Source of the DNA: Bordetella sp. FB-8
Lineage (GTDB): Bacteria > Pseudomonadota > Gammaproteobacteria > Burkholderiales > Burkholderiaceae_B
DNA: 64,000 bases
Assembly: GCF_000382185.1 (NCBI RefSeq)
Contig: NZ_KB907784.1
Coordinates: 3,623,133-3,687,132 of the forward strand
Direction of reading: 5' to 3'
Positions 7,794 through 16,765 of this stretch are shown one piece after another (the stretch's first letter is position 1; each line of letters opens with the position of its first letter). The notes beneath the pieces are model-generated. The model made no database searches and was not told the DNA's origin. It saw only the letters and a list, made by a program, of their open reading frames with translations. The position numbers and the translations under genes are program-made.

Positions 7794-8821
7794 GCGTCAC
7801 CGCCCAGCGCGGGTTGTGGCGGCACAATGACGGGGGCAGACGCCGCGAGCGTGTCACTGATCAAGGGCAATTCACGCGTCATCGGCCAGCCGATTCGGGT
7901 GTAGTGTTCACGCGCTTCGATCAGCAAGGCGGTCGCGATGGCCCGTCCCACCTGTTGACGCTCCGGCCAGGTCATGAAACCGGCCTGAGCTATCGCGAAA
8001 CCTTTGACCTGATGTTCCTGAAAGTCTCGCGCGCTGCTCATGTGACGGTTGTTCGCCACGGCGTCGACTGTCAGATCCGCCAGCGTATAGATATTCGTCA
8101 TCCAGATATGCACGCGTTCGAGATATTCACCCAGAGTCGGATTGCGGCCAAGCAGCTTGAATGTCTGATACACCGCGTTTTGCGCGTCGGTCGCGAACTT
8201 GTGCTGCGAGCCCTTGTTCTGCCCATCCTGCAAAAACGTGGCGAAACCTTCCGCTTTGGTACTGGAATCGCCGCGCCCCGTGCCAACGCCGCGCAATGCC
8301 TTGTCCGCGATCAGGTGATCGGCGTTAAAGCCGAAATACGGATTGATGCCGTCCACCATGCCGGTCCGCACCTTCGCCCGAAGCGCGTCATAAGTGTCGG
8401 CGGTGGTTGGCATACGCAGCAACTCGCGCAGTGCGCGAGCGTCGTCCACGGCAACGCTCGCCGCCTTCCAGTCCAGTGCGGCAATGGCCCTGGCCGTCTT
8501 CACGACCGCCTCGATTTCCTGTCGCAGCACTTCGCCCGACAGGGGATAGGCCACCGCAACCACATCCAGCTTTAGATCGGACGGCGCACCGTTGCGGTTC
8601 AAGAATTCATCGATCGCGGAGCGAGCTAGCAATTCGCTGAGCCGATGGCCATCGGTGCGTGGATAGGTGATGCCACCCACATCGAACGACTCGACGAAAC
8701 TGCCCTGGTGGTTTTGATGCTCGGCGACGAACCGGGCGCGCGCCGCAGCATCGCCCGGAGTCCGCAGACAGGCGTCGAAAGCTGTCCGCACGGCCGTCAT
8801 GTGCTGGAAAACCTGGCTCAT
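7790..8821 (-). CDS. Helical protein of unknown function, second gene of the operon
   Basis: 343 residues, mostly predicted helix, rich in Ala, Leu and Arg, with no membrane segment and no recognised motif. A central stretch GINPYFGFNADHLIADKALRG and a later HMSSARDFQEHQVKGFAIAQ are the most distinctive parts. It overlaps both neighbours by ATGA (8818-8821 upstream, 7790-7793 downstream). The three proteins are therefore made from one message and are likely to act together. Confidence 0.65.
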   Translation of the reverse strand: MSQVFQHMTAVRTAFDACLRTPGDAAARARFVAEHQNHQGSFVESFDVGGITYPRTDGHRLSELLARSAIDEFLNRNGAPSDLKLDVVAVAYPLSGEVLRQEIEAVVKTARAIAALDWKAASVAVDDARALRELLRMPTTADTYDALRAKVRTGMVDGINPYFGFNADHLIADKALRGVGTGRGDSSTKAEGFATFLQDGQNKGSQHKFATDAQNAVYQTFKLLGRNPTLGEYLERVHIWMTNIYTLADLTVDAVANNRHMSSARDFQEHQVKGFAIAQAGFMTWPERQQVGRAIATALLIEAREHYTRIGWPMTRELPLISDTLAASAPVIVPPQPALGGDA

Positions 8822-11800
8822 GGCGCGGTCTCCAGTTCCGCTTCGCTGGACACCTGCGCGACGCGGGGAACGCCATTCAGCAAGGCTTCGATGTGCGCGC
8901 TGAAGGTCGACGGCCGGCCGAGGCCACGCGCCTCCATCCAGTCCAACAGACGGTCGACGGTCGGCGTCGACAGGGATCGCGTACGCACATGCGGGTCGAC
9001 CCGCAGCACGCCGTTCACATAGCCATCAGACAGCCTCGCACCGACGCCGGCACCACCCCATTGGCGTGCCACGCATTCCCAGCCGGCCGGGTCGGCGTCG
9101 AACCACCCGCGATACGTCACCTCGGCGGCGGCGACGATCTCGACACCCCACTGCACGCCGCCGCTTCCGATGTCGATGCCTTCAAGCGGGAAGACCTGCC
9201 GAAGCAGCCTTACCTCGCCATCCCTGACGACCGACGCCAGCGTCATATCGCGCAACATCGCATAGACCTCGCGTTGCCTAGGCGAAAACCGCGCCATCAG
9301 CTCGCTCTGCGCGGACAACCTCATATCGAGCGGCGTCAACGCGCCGTGAGCGCCGTCGCGCGCGCCGGCGTCTTCGCCCGCTGCGGGGTCGGCCGGCGCA
9401 AGCTCGCCTCCGAGGGTTTCGAAATTTGCACCGCGATCGTTCACGGCTGGATGAGCGCTGCAGCTTCGCCAGGCGGGACGGGCCACGTGCGGCAGCCCGG
9501 CGAACAGGTCGAGTTCGCAGCCGGATGCATGGAGCGTCGGGCCGGCCGGCGCTTGCACACTTGCGGCACTGGGCGCATCGTCGAAACGACGCGCCCAGTG
9601 CGACACGAAAGCCGTATAGTCGTCGACGCTCGCGGATCGCTGTTGCGCCAACAGCGAAAGCGCGTGATCGAACGCATTGAGCAGCGCTCCAGAACTGATG
9701 GTCGACAGCCACGGATCGCGCAGCACCTTGCCCGCCTGCACGACGCCCTCCTGCGTCAACTGGATGACGCCGGCCTCGTCCACCAAGGCCCACGCACCGG
9801 CCGCCAGACGGCTGCGCGGTGCATCGGCACCTTGCTGCGACACGCTCGCCGCAGGCAGATGCTCATACAGTGCCTGCAGCGCTGCCATGGTCTCCCATGG
9901 CATCAGGCCCAAACGGCGAAACGCTTCCCTCAACACCGCATTGGTGCCGATCGCCGCGTCGCTCGGCACACTAACAATGTCTTCCGACACGAGACAGGCG
10001 TGCGTGCTCAACCGTGCCTGTCGAAGCAGTTCGATACTGCGCTCGGCGTCCTCGCGGCTCGCCGTGCCCCATGGTCTCCAGGCGCCCGCCGCGCGGCTCA
10101 CGACCAGACGCGCCGGAACGGACTGCGGGATCTGCTTCATCCGCAGGTGGATGTCGAGACCGTAGCAACCACCGGGCGCGTCGCGTTCATCGCCCTCGCC
10201 CGCCAGCGCGCGCAGCAAGGGGCCCTTGACCCGGCCGCCGCCTGGCACGTCATGTCGCGCATAGACCGAGCCAATCAGATTGTCGAGCACTCTCGTTGCC
10301 AGTGCGCCGTAGGCCACACCCATGTTCAACGCCGCGCACGCGCTGTGCAGACGGGCTTGCGGCGTATCGCCGGTCAACTCGACGACGGTCGCGACGGCGA
10401 GCGCGCTGGTGAGCGCCGGCGCCGTCAGTGCGTCGAACCGGACGCGCCGGATCCGTTTCACATGTGCAAACCATGGTGCGGTTCGCAACACGTCGAGGAT
10501 ATGCCATGCGATCGCCTCGCCTTGCGCATCGTTGTCGGTGCCCAGCACCAGTTCTTCGCACTGTAGCAAGCGTGATGCCGTACGCCTCAACAACCCTTGC
10601 ACGTCGTTCTGAACGTCCCGTTCGCTGAGATGCCAGCGAGGCAGCAGCCCCTCCTCCCAGCGAACCGCGCCGGGTCCGCGCAAATCCCGGATATGACCGC
10701 CGGAACCGAAGACCTGCATCTGCAGCGGCATCAGCGCCTGGATGATCTTCGCCTTGTGGGTGGATTCCACGACCATCAGTTGTGTCGGTCCGAGCTTGGT
10801 TGCCGGGGCACGGCATGCGCCGGTGCGCGCTTCGCGCTCAGGCTCGCGCACACCGGCAAGGCACCGGCCCACTATCGCAGACGGCAGATCGTTTTCCGGA
10901 TGCAACGCTTCCTGCGAGAAAAACAGATCCGTGTGACCGAACAGAATGAAACTCTTCTGCGCGCGACTGATCGCGACGTTCAACAGGCGGCCGTCGTCGC
11001 GGTCGATGAATACCCGCTCGCGGTAGTTGTCGGGCGCGCGCCGCGTCGCGCGGCTGTCCTTGTTCACCGCGCTGAACAGCACCACCGGCTTTTCGGCACC
11101 CTGCAGCGTATGCACGGTTCCGATCGTCATCCGTTTGCTCAGATCGGGCTTCCCGGCCAACGACCAGTCGGCGTCGAGCGCCTTCTCGATGGCCTCGCGG
11201 ATCGCCTGCGCCTGGCCTCGAAACGGCGTGACAATCGCCACCACGCTCGCCAGGTCTTCGAACTGCCCGACCCGGCCCTCAGAGCGCGCGATCCACTTGC
11301 ACAGTTGCCGTCCCGTCGTCGCCAGCCACTGCACGATCGCATCGACTTCGCCCTGATTCGACCATGAATCACCCTTGACCGGCTCATCGTTCGGACCACC
11401 GGTTTGATAGAAGGCGAGCGGCGGCAGCGGATAGCTGCGTTTCATCCGCTCGCGCAATACCCCCTCATGCGACTCATCGTCGAAAATCGCCAGATCGGCG
11501 TCGCTCAACGCGCCGGCAAGCGGGTCCCCGATCATTGGCACCAGCTCGCGCGCAACCACATTTCCTTTCGCGTCGCGGTCATGATCGTGGTACAGCAGAT
11601 CGATGCAGACGTTGATGATCGATCGAGCGCAGCGGTAGTGCTCCCGCAGCAGCAGGCCATCGCGCACCGTACCGTCCGGCGCGCATTCCGACCGCGACGC
11701 GCCCGTTGCCGCGAGCTTCATGACCGACCCGGTTGCGGCATCTGCGCCGCGCCGCTTCCAGACATCAAGCACGGCGTCGCCGCCCCAACGATCGTCGATC

Positions 11801-14217
11801 TGCCGCTTGTCCAACTCCTGCGTCACCGACGAGATGGGCGCAAGCTGTTTCATGTCGCCCACCACCGCGGCCTGGTGCGCGAGGCTCAAGACGGCCGCGC
11901 CCAGTTCCGGCGCCGCCTGCCCCGCTTCGTCGACGATCAGCAGATCGGCGAAGCCGAACATCGGCGAGTCACCGTCCTTCAATAACCTCGGTGCGCTGTG
12001 CAGGGTCGAGACCATGCAAGGAAACAACATCGCGAGACGCCGCAATTCCGCTTGCCTGCCGGCTTCAGGCGAGGCAAGACCGATCAGCCAGCGCACTTCC
12101 CAGTAACGTGCCGCCAGATGAAACGCGGTCGGACGAAGCACGACATCGAGCATTTTTTCGGCGCCGAGCCGCCGTTCATCGCTACTCGCCGATTGCGCGA
12201 GGTCCTCGCACAACGCCGCAATCCACTTCGACGACCCGCCCACGGACGGAAACCGCGCCTCCAGGTCCATACCCGGTTCGAGTAGCAGCGCGTCACGCGC
12301 CTGAGCCTGTGTATGAACAGCCATGCGCAAGCCCTCATGCAAAATGCTCACAAGCCCGCTCAATAGCGACACCGTGTCGCCGAGCACCTTGTCGGTCACC
12401 GCGCCGGTCGGCAAATCGCGATACTTGCATTGTTTGCTCCACTGACCGACGGCCTTGGCAATCGAAACAAGCGCCTTTACCCCGCGTTCGACCTCCGTGC
12501 GCTGCGCGTCGGTAAACATCGCACGCAGCGCATCGACGTGCTGGAGCGCGTTCGCGAATTCGCTAGCCCAGTGCAACGCAGCCGCAGGCAGATGCCGCTT
12601 CCTGGCGTACGTGCGCGACGCACCGACTCCGCCGACCTGGATCGTGCCGTTGCGCCGCGTCACCATGATGGCAAAGCGCTTCCTATGATTGTCACGCTTC
12701 CTTCCGGACGGAAGACTGGCGGTAAGCCCAAGTCTTTGCCTGCCGAACCCCCTGAGCCAGCGTTTCGAAAGCGCGTTTTTTTCACCCACCGCGCCGTCAA
12801 ACGTACCCATGACGTTTTCCACGCTTTGATTAGTCGCGCCGCATACCAGCGTCACCGGACATGAATCGCGGCCTTCGTAGGCCGCAGTGACCCACTGATT
12901 AGCGATCATGGCCCGCAACATGGCCGTTTTCCCGGTCCCAGGCGGGCCGCTGACCGAGATCACGCCCGGTTCGTTGCGCAACTCGATCAGCGCATGCACC
13001 GCGCGGCGCTGGGAGTCGTTCAATGGATCCGCGCTCCGCTCGAGGTCTGGACGCTCAGCCTTCGCGCCTTTGTCAACCATTGCAATATGACGCCGGCTGG
13101 TGTCTTCACTGAGCGGCACGCTCACATCGGAGGCAAGCGACGGGCCGCCGTTGCCAAGCAGTTGCTCCAGGGCGCCGAGCGGCCGATCCGCAGGCATGGC
13201 TTCGTAGACGGACGATAGGGCTCGGACCGCAAAACCCAGCGTTCGCGGAATGGCGACCCAGTGCCCCTGCGCACGCCGGTAGCCCGCATCGGCAGCGCTC
13301 GATTGCAACGCCTCGAAAACCCGACAGCAGCCGTCTATATAGCCGTCAAACGATGCGTCCCGGTCTGCGGCGGCAAAGAAAGTCCCCAATGTTTGCCGGT
13401 ATGATTCGAGATGGCCGATGGGATCCGGCAGCTCTTTGCGCTCACTCGCAGGTTGTGGATCGAGCCATTGCCGCACGACGCGCGGCCATTGGTCCTCCGC
13501 GTCACGCGGCGGAAAGACGTGACCCTGCTTGTCGAGATCGAACGGAAACCAGAAAACGATATCCAGATCAGGCGCCTGCTTTTTCTTCTGATCGGCGACA
13601 ACCTCGCTCGGCCAGATCGTCCTGAAGGACTGGTTATCGGTGTGGTGAAAGACGAGCGCCATCGACAGGAGGTCGCCCACGAACTCCGGCTCGTCATCGA
13701 GTTCATCTTCATCGTCTGCGTCACTGGCCTCTGTCTCGTCGTCGGAATCAGCCATGTCGGATGGCGCAACCGGCAGCGCCTGCGAGCGGGGCGAATCGGC
13801 TTTATCGGCGCGTGCAATCAGGACTCGAAGCGCTTCACCTGCCCTCGGACCGTACCCGAGATTGAAATTACTCCATTTGAGTTTTCCTGGCTCGCTGACG
13901 GCAATCCGGATATCGACTCTCGCCATCCCGGATACATCGTCGGCAATCAGGCATTGGTGCCAGTACTTCAAGACATCGCGAGACAGAACGCGGACCGACC
14001 GGTCCCCGGCAAGTGCGAGGCGCCGAGGAGACGTTGGCGGAGACGAATCAGTATCAGACGCCGCGAGGACAGGAATCGGCTTCGTCCCAACATGGCTCCG
14101 CACCTCGTCAAATGGTTTGTTTTTGCCGGCGACAGGCTCATTCCTGGCAGGCGATGTCCTTATACCAAATGCTTCTGTGAGCACCCCTGATATGCTTTGC
14201 CAGATTTTTCCGAACAT
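8818..14217 (-). CDS. SF1 (UPF1-like) helicase fused to a degenerate topoisomerase IA module (1799 aa)
   Basis: Residues 1-410 are unassigned, with an acidic tract near 158-180. The helicase follows: Walker A GPPGTGKT (424-431), motif II DEAGQ (763-767), GDMKQLAPI, REHYRC, then TIGTVHTLQGAEK and LLNVAISRAQKS (about 1030-1090), as in UPF1/DNA2-like SF1 enzymes. A topoisomerase IA region follows: TOPRIM VVES with E1151, TDNDAQGE (1228-1234), ATRVLDNLIGS and GGGRVKGPLLRAL, TMAALQALYE (to about 1452), and GRPST at 1767-1771. The active-site segment ITYMRTDS that should follow LYE is absent. In the DxDxE motif the last acid is Gln1232. The helicase should hydrolyse ATP, but the topoisomerase is probably unable to cut DNA. 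It heads a three-gene operon with ATGA overlaps. Confidence 0.85.
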   Translation of the reverse strand: MFGKIWQSISGVLTEAFGIRTSPARNEPVAGKNKPFDEVRSHVGTKPIPVLAASDTDSSPPTSPRRLALAGDRSVRVLSRDVLKYWHQCLIADDVSGMARVDIRIAVSEPGKLKWSNFNLGYGPRAGEALRVLIARADKADSPRSQALPVAPSDMADSDDETEASDADDEDELDDEPEFVGDLLSMALVFHHTDNQSFRTIWPSEVVADQKKKQAPDLDIVFWFPFDLDKQGHVFPPRDAEDQWPRVVRQWLDPQPASERKELPDPIGHLESYRQTLGTFFAAADRDASFDGYIDGCCRVFEALQSSAADAGYRRAQGHWVAIPRTLGFAVRALSSVYEAMPADRPLGALEQLLGNGGPSLASDVSVPLSEDTSRRHIAMVDKGAKAERPDLERSADPLNDSQRRAVHALIELRNEPGVISVSGPPGTGKTAMLRAMIANQWVTAAYEGRDSCPVTLVCGATNQSVENVMGTFDGAVGEKNALSKRWLRGFGRQRLGLTASLPSGRKRDNHRKRFAIMVTRRNGTIQVGGVGASRTYARKRHLPAAALHWASEFANALQHVDALRAMFTDAQRTEVERGVKALVSIAKAVGQWSKQCKYRDLPTGAVTDKVLGDTVSLLSGLVSILHEGLRMAVHTQAQARDALLLEPGMDLEARFPSVGGSSKWIAALCEDLAQSASSDERRLGAEKMLDVVLRPTAFHLAARYWEVRWLIGLASPEAGRQAELRRLAMLFPCMVSTLHSAPRLLKDGDSPMFGFADLLIVDEAGQAAPELGAAVLSLAHQAAVVGDMKQLAPISSVTQELDKRQIDDRWGGDAVLDVWKRRGADAATGSVMKLAATGASRSECAPDGTVRDGLLLREHYRCARSIINVCIDLLYHDHDRDAKGNVVARELVPMIGDPLAGALSDADLAIFDDESHEGVLRERMKRSYPLPPLAFYQTGGPNDEPVKGDSWSNQGEVDAIVQWLATTGRQLCKWIARSEGRVGQFEDLASVVAIVTPFRGQAQAIREAIEKALDADWSLAGKPDLSKRMTIGTVHTLQGAEKPVVLFSAVNKDSRATRRAPDNYRERVFIDRDDGRLLNVAISRAQKSFILFGHTDLFFSQEALHPENDLPSAIVGRCLAGVREPEREARTGACRAPATKLGPTQLMVVESTHKAKIIQALMPLQMQVFGSGGHIRDLRGPGAVRWEEGLLPRWHLSERDVQNDVQGLLRRTASRLLQCEELVLGTDNDAQGEAIAWHILDVLRTAPWFAHVKRIRRVRFDALTAPALTSALAVATVVELTGDTPQARLHSACAALNMGVAYGALATRVLDNLIGSVYARHDVPGGGRVKGPLLRALAGEGDERDAPGGCYGLDIHLRMKQIPQSVPARLVVSRAAGAWRPWGTASREDAERSIELLRQARLSTHACLVSEDIVSVPSDAAIGTNAVLREAFRRLGLMPWETMAALQALYEHLPAASVSQQGADAPRSRLAAGAWALVDEAGVIQLTQEGVVQAGKVLRDPWLSTISSGALLNAFDHALSLLAQQRSASVDDYTAFVSHWARRFDDAPSAASVQAPAGPTLHASGCELDLFAGLPHVARPAWRSCSAHPAVNDRGANFETLGGELAPADPAAGEDAGARDGAHGALTPLDMRLSAQSELMARFSPRQREVYAMLRDMTLASVVRDGEVRLLRQVFPLEGIDIGSGGVQWGVEIVAAAEVTYRGWFDADPAGWECVARQWGGAGVGARLSDGYVNGVLRVDPHVRTRSLSTPTVDRLLDWMEARGLGRPSTFSAHIEALLNGVPRVAQVSSEAELETAP

Positions 14218-14482
14218 TTGCTTTCCGTATCTTTGATACTGACGCTATCGCTATTCATTGAATTTCAATCGCGCGTCGAACACACGACGTGACAGCGTGT
14301 CCATCCATCGCTGTGAATACCAAAACAATGTAAGTCGGTTTCGTGCCCATCCGAAATCCAGTCTCGACGTTCGTCAGTTTGTCGAAGCGAATCAGCTGAA
14401 AAAATTCACGCCATAGCCATCTGCACGCGATCTCATTGCATTAACGGCAATCGGTCAATCACCTTTAGCCGGTCTACACTAT
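14218..14482 (-). other. Leader of the helicase-topoisomerase operon with a protein-like open stretch
   Basis: 265 bp between the operon start and IS copy 2. No clear promoter can be named. On the minus strand a frame without stops runs from about 14440 to a TGA at 14255 and reads FFQLIRFDKLTNVETGF and TYIVLVFTAMDG. It looks protein-like but lacks a convincing start, so it may be the tail of a gene removed when the IS arrived. The IS end could also supply a promoter. Confidence 0.3.
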
Positions 14483-15307
14483 GGCGTGTTAACACTAATT
14501 GAATTAATGCCTCGGATGCGTGATAGTGTTGTTCATGGAGATCACACCTGAGCAATTTGCCCTTGTCGAACATTGTCTGCCCAAGCAGCGAGGCAACGTC
14601 AGCATGACCAATTTGCAAGTGGTCAACGCGATGCTGTACGTTGCAGAACATGGCTGCAAGTGGCGGGGCCTGCCAAAGCGGTTCGGCAACTGGCACACGA
14701 TCTACACGCGCATGCGTCGCTGGACCCAGTCGGGTGTACTGGACAAGATGTTCGAGCAACTGCAGCGCGAGCAGGTCGTGCGCATCAAGATCGAGGCGGT
14801 GTCGCTGGACAGCACCAGCATCAAGGTGCATCCCGATGGGACAGGTGCGCTAAAAAAAACGGCCCCCAGGCTATCGGCAAGTCCCGAGGCGGATGGAACA
14901 CCAAGATTCATATGGTTGCCGCGGATGCTCGAACGGCCGTAACGTTTGGCTTGTCCCCCGGGCAGGCGCACGATGCGCCAGAAGGTAGGCGGTTGCTCGC
15001 GAGCCTGGGCGCAACGAGTCGTCCCATTCACTTGCTGATGGACCGAGCCTATGAAGGCAACCAGACGCGTCAGCTCGCTCTGGACCTCGGTTTTATCCCG
15101 GTGGTCCCACCGATCAGCACCCGCATCGAACCCTGGGAATACGACCGAGAGATGTACAAGCGCCGCAACGAAGTCGAGCGCTTGTTTCGCCGCTTAAAAG
15201 GTTTTCGGAGGATATTTTCTCGCTTCGAAAAACTCGATGCGATGTTCCTCGGCTTTCTCAGCTTCGTGCTGGTTGTCGATGGTCTTCGTGTTTTGTGTTA
15301 ACAGGAC
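14483..15307 (+). mobile_element. IS5-family insertion sequence, copy 2 (825 bp)
   Basis: Same length and nearly the same sequence as copy 1, in opposite orientation. The left end is ggcgtgttaacac and the right end the complement of gtcctgttaacac, one base different from copy 1. Flanking tetranucleotides are CTAT (14479-14482) and CTAG (15308-15311), so the duplication is not exact. This suggests mutation or a rearrangement after insertion. Confidence 0.93.
14520..15301 (+). CDS. IS5-family transposase made by -1 frameshifting (copy 2)
   Basis: The first frame is 14520-14942 and the second runs from about 14850 to 15301. They are joined by a -1 slip on the A8 run at 14852-14859. The catalytic DDE residues are in SLDSTSIKVH, MDRAYEGN and NEVERLFRRLK. 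Both frames encode the same residues as copy 1, so the two copies could cross-mobilise or recombine. Confidence 0.88.
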
Positions 15308-15410
15308 CTAGTCCTCGCGTTGGTCGCATCTGCCATTCGTATTTTTCGGGTTTCAAGGCGGACATAACCTGCTCAGAGACCTCACGAAATTACCGGACAT
15401 ATTCAGAACC
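15308..15410 (-). pseudogene. Short gene fragment truncated by IS copy 2
   Basis: The minus strand carries an open stretch VSEQVMSALKPEKYEWQMRP ending at the IS boundary. It is protein-like (charged, no low complexity) but has no upstream continuation past a stop and no recognised family. The remaining bases to 15524 show nothing else. Low confidence. Confidence 0.25.
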
Positions 15411-15524
15411 ACAGCCAATATAGCCATTTAGCATAATTACGAATTAGAATGGAAACGATGGCTTTCGACTATATTTCAGCACGCCCCTTGGGGCTCCACT
15501 CTCCATGAACAGAGAGTTCAGTGT

Positions 15525-16400
15525 TCAATGGCTGTAGACCCGATGCGGACGTCCAGCCTTCATGCGTTCTTTTGGGATGGTCCAGATTGCAGTTTCAAAG
15601 TCAATTTCGTTCCATGTGGCGTCGATAAATTCTGATTTACGGACAAGCGTCAGCAGCATGAACTTCACTGCGAGACGTAACGTTGACATAGTGGCTGTCT
15701 GCTCAAGAGCGTTGAAGAAGATATGAATCTCTTCCGGGTTCAGTGCCCTATCACGCGCCTTGAACGTGGCGATCGCACTGGGTCTGATGGACGCAGCCGG
15801 ATTCTCGACCTTGATTCCCCTCGCCTGCACGAAGCGAAACACCTGCAGCACGATTTCCCTTGCGTGGACCGCCTGCGCAGCAGCACCGCGCTCCTTAATC
15901 TTCTCGCAACGTGCCATAAGTCGAGCCGGCGTGATTTCCTCCAGCTTCAGCTTGCCAAGTTCCGACGCGGGATTGCGCTCGTACACGGATTTGCGCATCG
16001 AGCACGTTGACTCCGCTAAGGCCGCTTCCGCGAAATACTTTTCGGCCCAATTTCCGAACGTGAAAGCGTCATTGGCTTCCACCCGCTTTTCGACTTTTGA
16101 GCGGGAGGGGCTATTCCCTTGCTGGATTTCCCTACGTGCCTGAGCAAGCAAAAGCCGAGCTTCCGCGAGGCCGACGGACATACCAAAACTCAATTCGTCT
16201 GCTTCACGTGCCTTCCGAGACGGAAGTTGCGGGTCATATCGGCCGATGACCAAGGTCTCCCGACGGCGATTCACTCGATAGTCATATCGGAAACTAATCG
16301 CACCGGAAGGCATTACGGCGACGTAAAGCCCCAGTTGGTCAGCCACTTTGTAGATTCTTTCACCGGGCTTTAGCGCCCGTAGTTGCATATCGGTGAGCAT
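15525..16400 (-). pseudogene. Integrase 1: P4-type tyrosine recombinase lacking its catalytic C-terminus
   Basis: Starts MLTDMQLRALKPGERIYKV with AGGAGG six bases upstream. The DUF4102-type arm-binding domain, the core-binding domain and the start of the catalytic domain (LVRKSEFIDATW, holding the first Arg) are present. The frame ends at PHRVYSH, about 110 residues early. The HxLR, second His and nucleophile Tyr seen in integrase 2 (29964-31172) are missing. It is a clear homologue of integrase 2 and defines island 1 as an element that cannot excise with its own enzyme. Confidence 0.88.
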
Positions 16401-16417
16401 ACAGCCTCCTCGAACGT

Positions 16418-16503
16418 ATACCGTCAACCGATACCGTCATAGCAGTTTGACGGTATCGGGCAAGGCCATCCGAGGAGGGAACGTCAATACCGTCAACAGT
16501 ACC
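16418..16503. repeat. Proximal arm-type sites for integrase 1
   Basis: ataccgtca occurs at 16418-16426, 16431-16439 and 16487-16495, with an inverted copy tgacggtat at 16448-16456 and a partial copy near 16498. They lie between the integrase start and the att at 16621. Their clustering upstream of the int gene fits arm-type recombinase binding and probably int autoregulation. Confidence 0.6.
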
Positions 16504-16620
16504 GACATTCCCACCTGGCATTGCCCGGATCAACACAGATCTACACGGACAATAACCCCATGTTTTAAAAGGAAAAACACGAAAAACCGAGCTCTCGAAG
16601 CGACTTCGGAACAGTTTAGG

Positions 16621-16632
16621 TCATTCCCACTC
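16621..16632. other. att site shared by islands 1 and 2 (guaA 3'-end copy)
   Basis: tcattcccactc is identical to the first 12 bases of the guaA 3' end at 31479-31490, and the GAT that follows is displaced by one base. It is the junction between the two tandem islands. TACCGTCA arms lie to its left and ATGCCATG arms to its right. Confidence 0.78.
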
Positions 16633-16694
16633 AGATGTCAATTAGGTAGAAAATACAAATAAAATCAATCGCTTAGGTGAATGCATACGATCCG

Positions 16695-16735
16695 ATGCCA
16701 TGAAAAATACCATATTTAGAGGAATGCATGCCATG
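16695..16735. repeat. Distal arm-type sites for integrase 2
   Basis: atgccatg at 16695-16702 and 16728-16735 with taccat at 16708-16713 lie 75-110 bp inside the left att of island 2. They match the repeats upstream of the intact integrase at 31172. They differ from the TACCGTCA type used by integrase 1. Confidence 0.55.
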
Positions 16736-16765
16736 AGAAATTTGCAACTCGTCGTGAGTCTTCCC

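Larger units (their letters stand above)
2033..16632. mobile_element. Genomic island 1, integrated at guaA, integrase defective
   Basis: The island is bounded by guaA-derived att copies at 2033 and 16621, with TACCGTC arm repeats just inside both ends (2108-2127 and 16418-16495). It contains a truncated tyrosine recombinase next to the right att, a PIN-like gene, abiEi/abiEii, a trbI/DUF2274 remnant, an IS3 fragment, the helicase-topoisomerase operon and one IS5-family copy. Cargo is mostly on the minus strand. It probably cannot excise by itself, but flanking att sites would let another integrase act on it. Confidence 0.72.

Noticed and set aside
8893..10566. 557-codon open frame on the plus strand
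   Set aside because: It is antisense to the helicase-topoisomerase gene, His/Arg/Gln-rich, and has no motif. High GC keeps the opposite strand open.
8818..14217. Reverse gyrase
   Set aside because: Reverse gyrase uses an SF2 helicase and an active topoisomerase. Here the motor is SF1 (DEAGQ, UPF1-like) and the topoisomerase lacks its Tyr motif.
141..15307. Composite transposon formed by the two IS copies
   Set aside because: The outer ends do not share a target duplication around the whole unit, and the segment includes an att site and part of a third island, so it is not one transposing unit.
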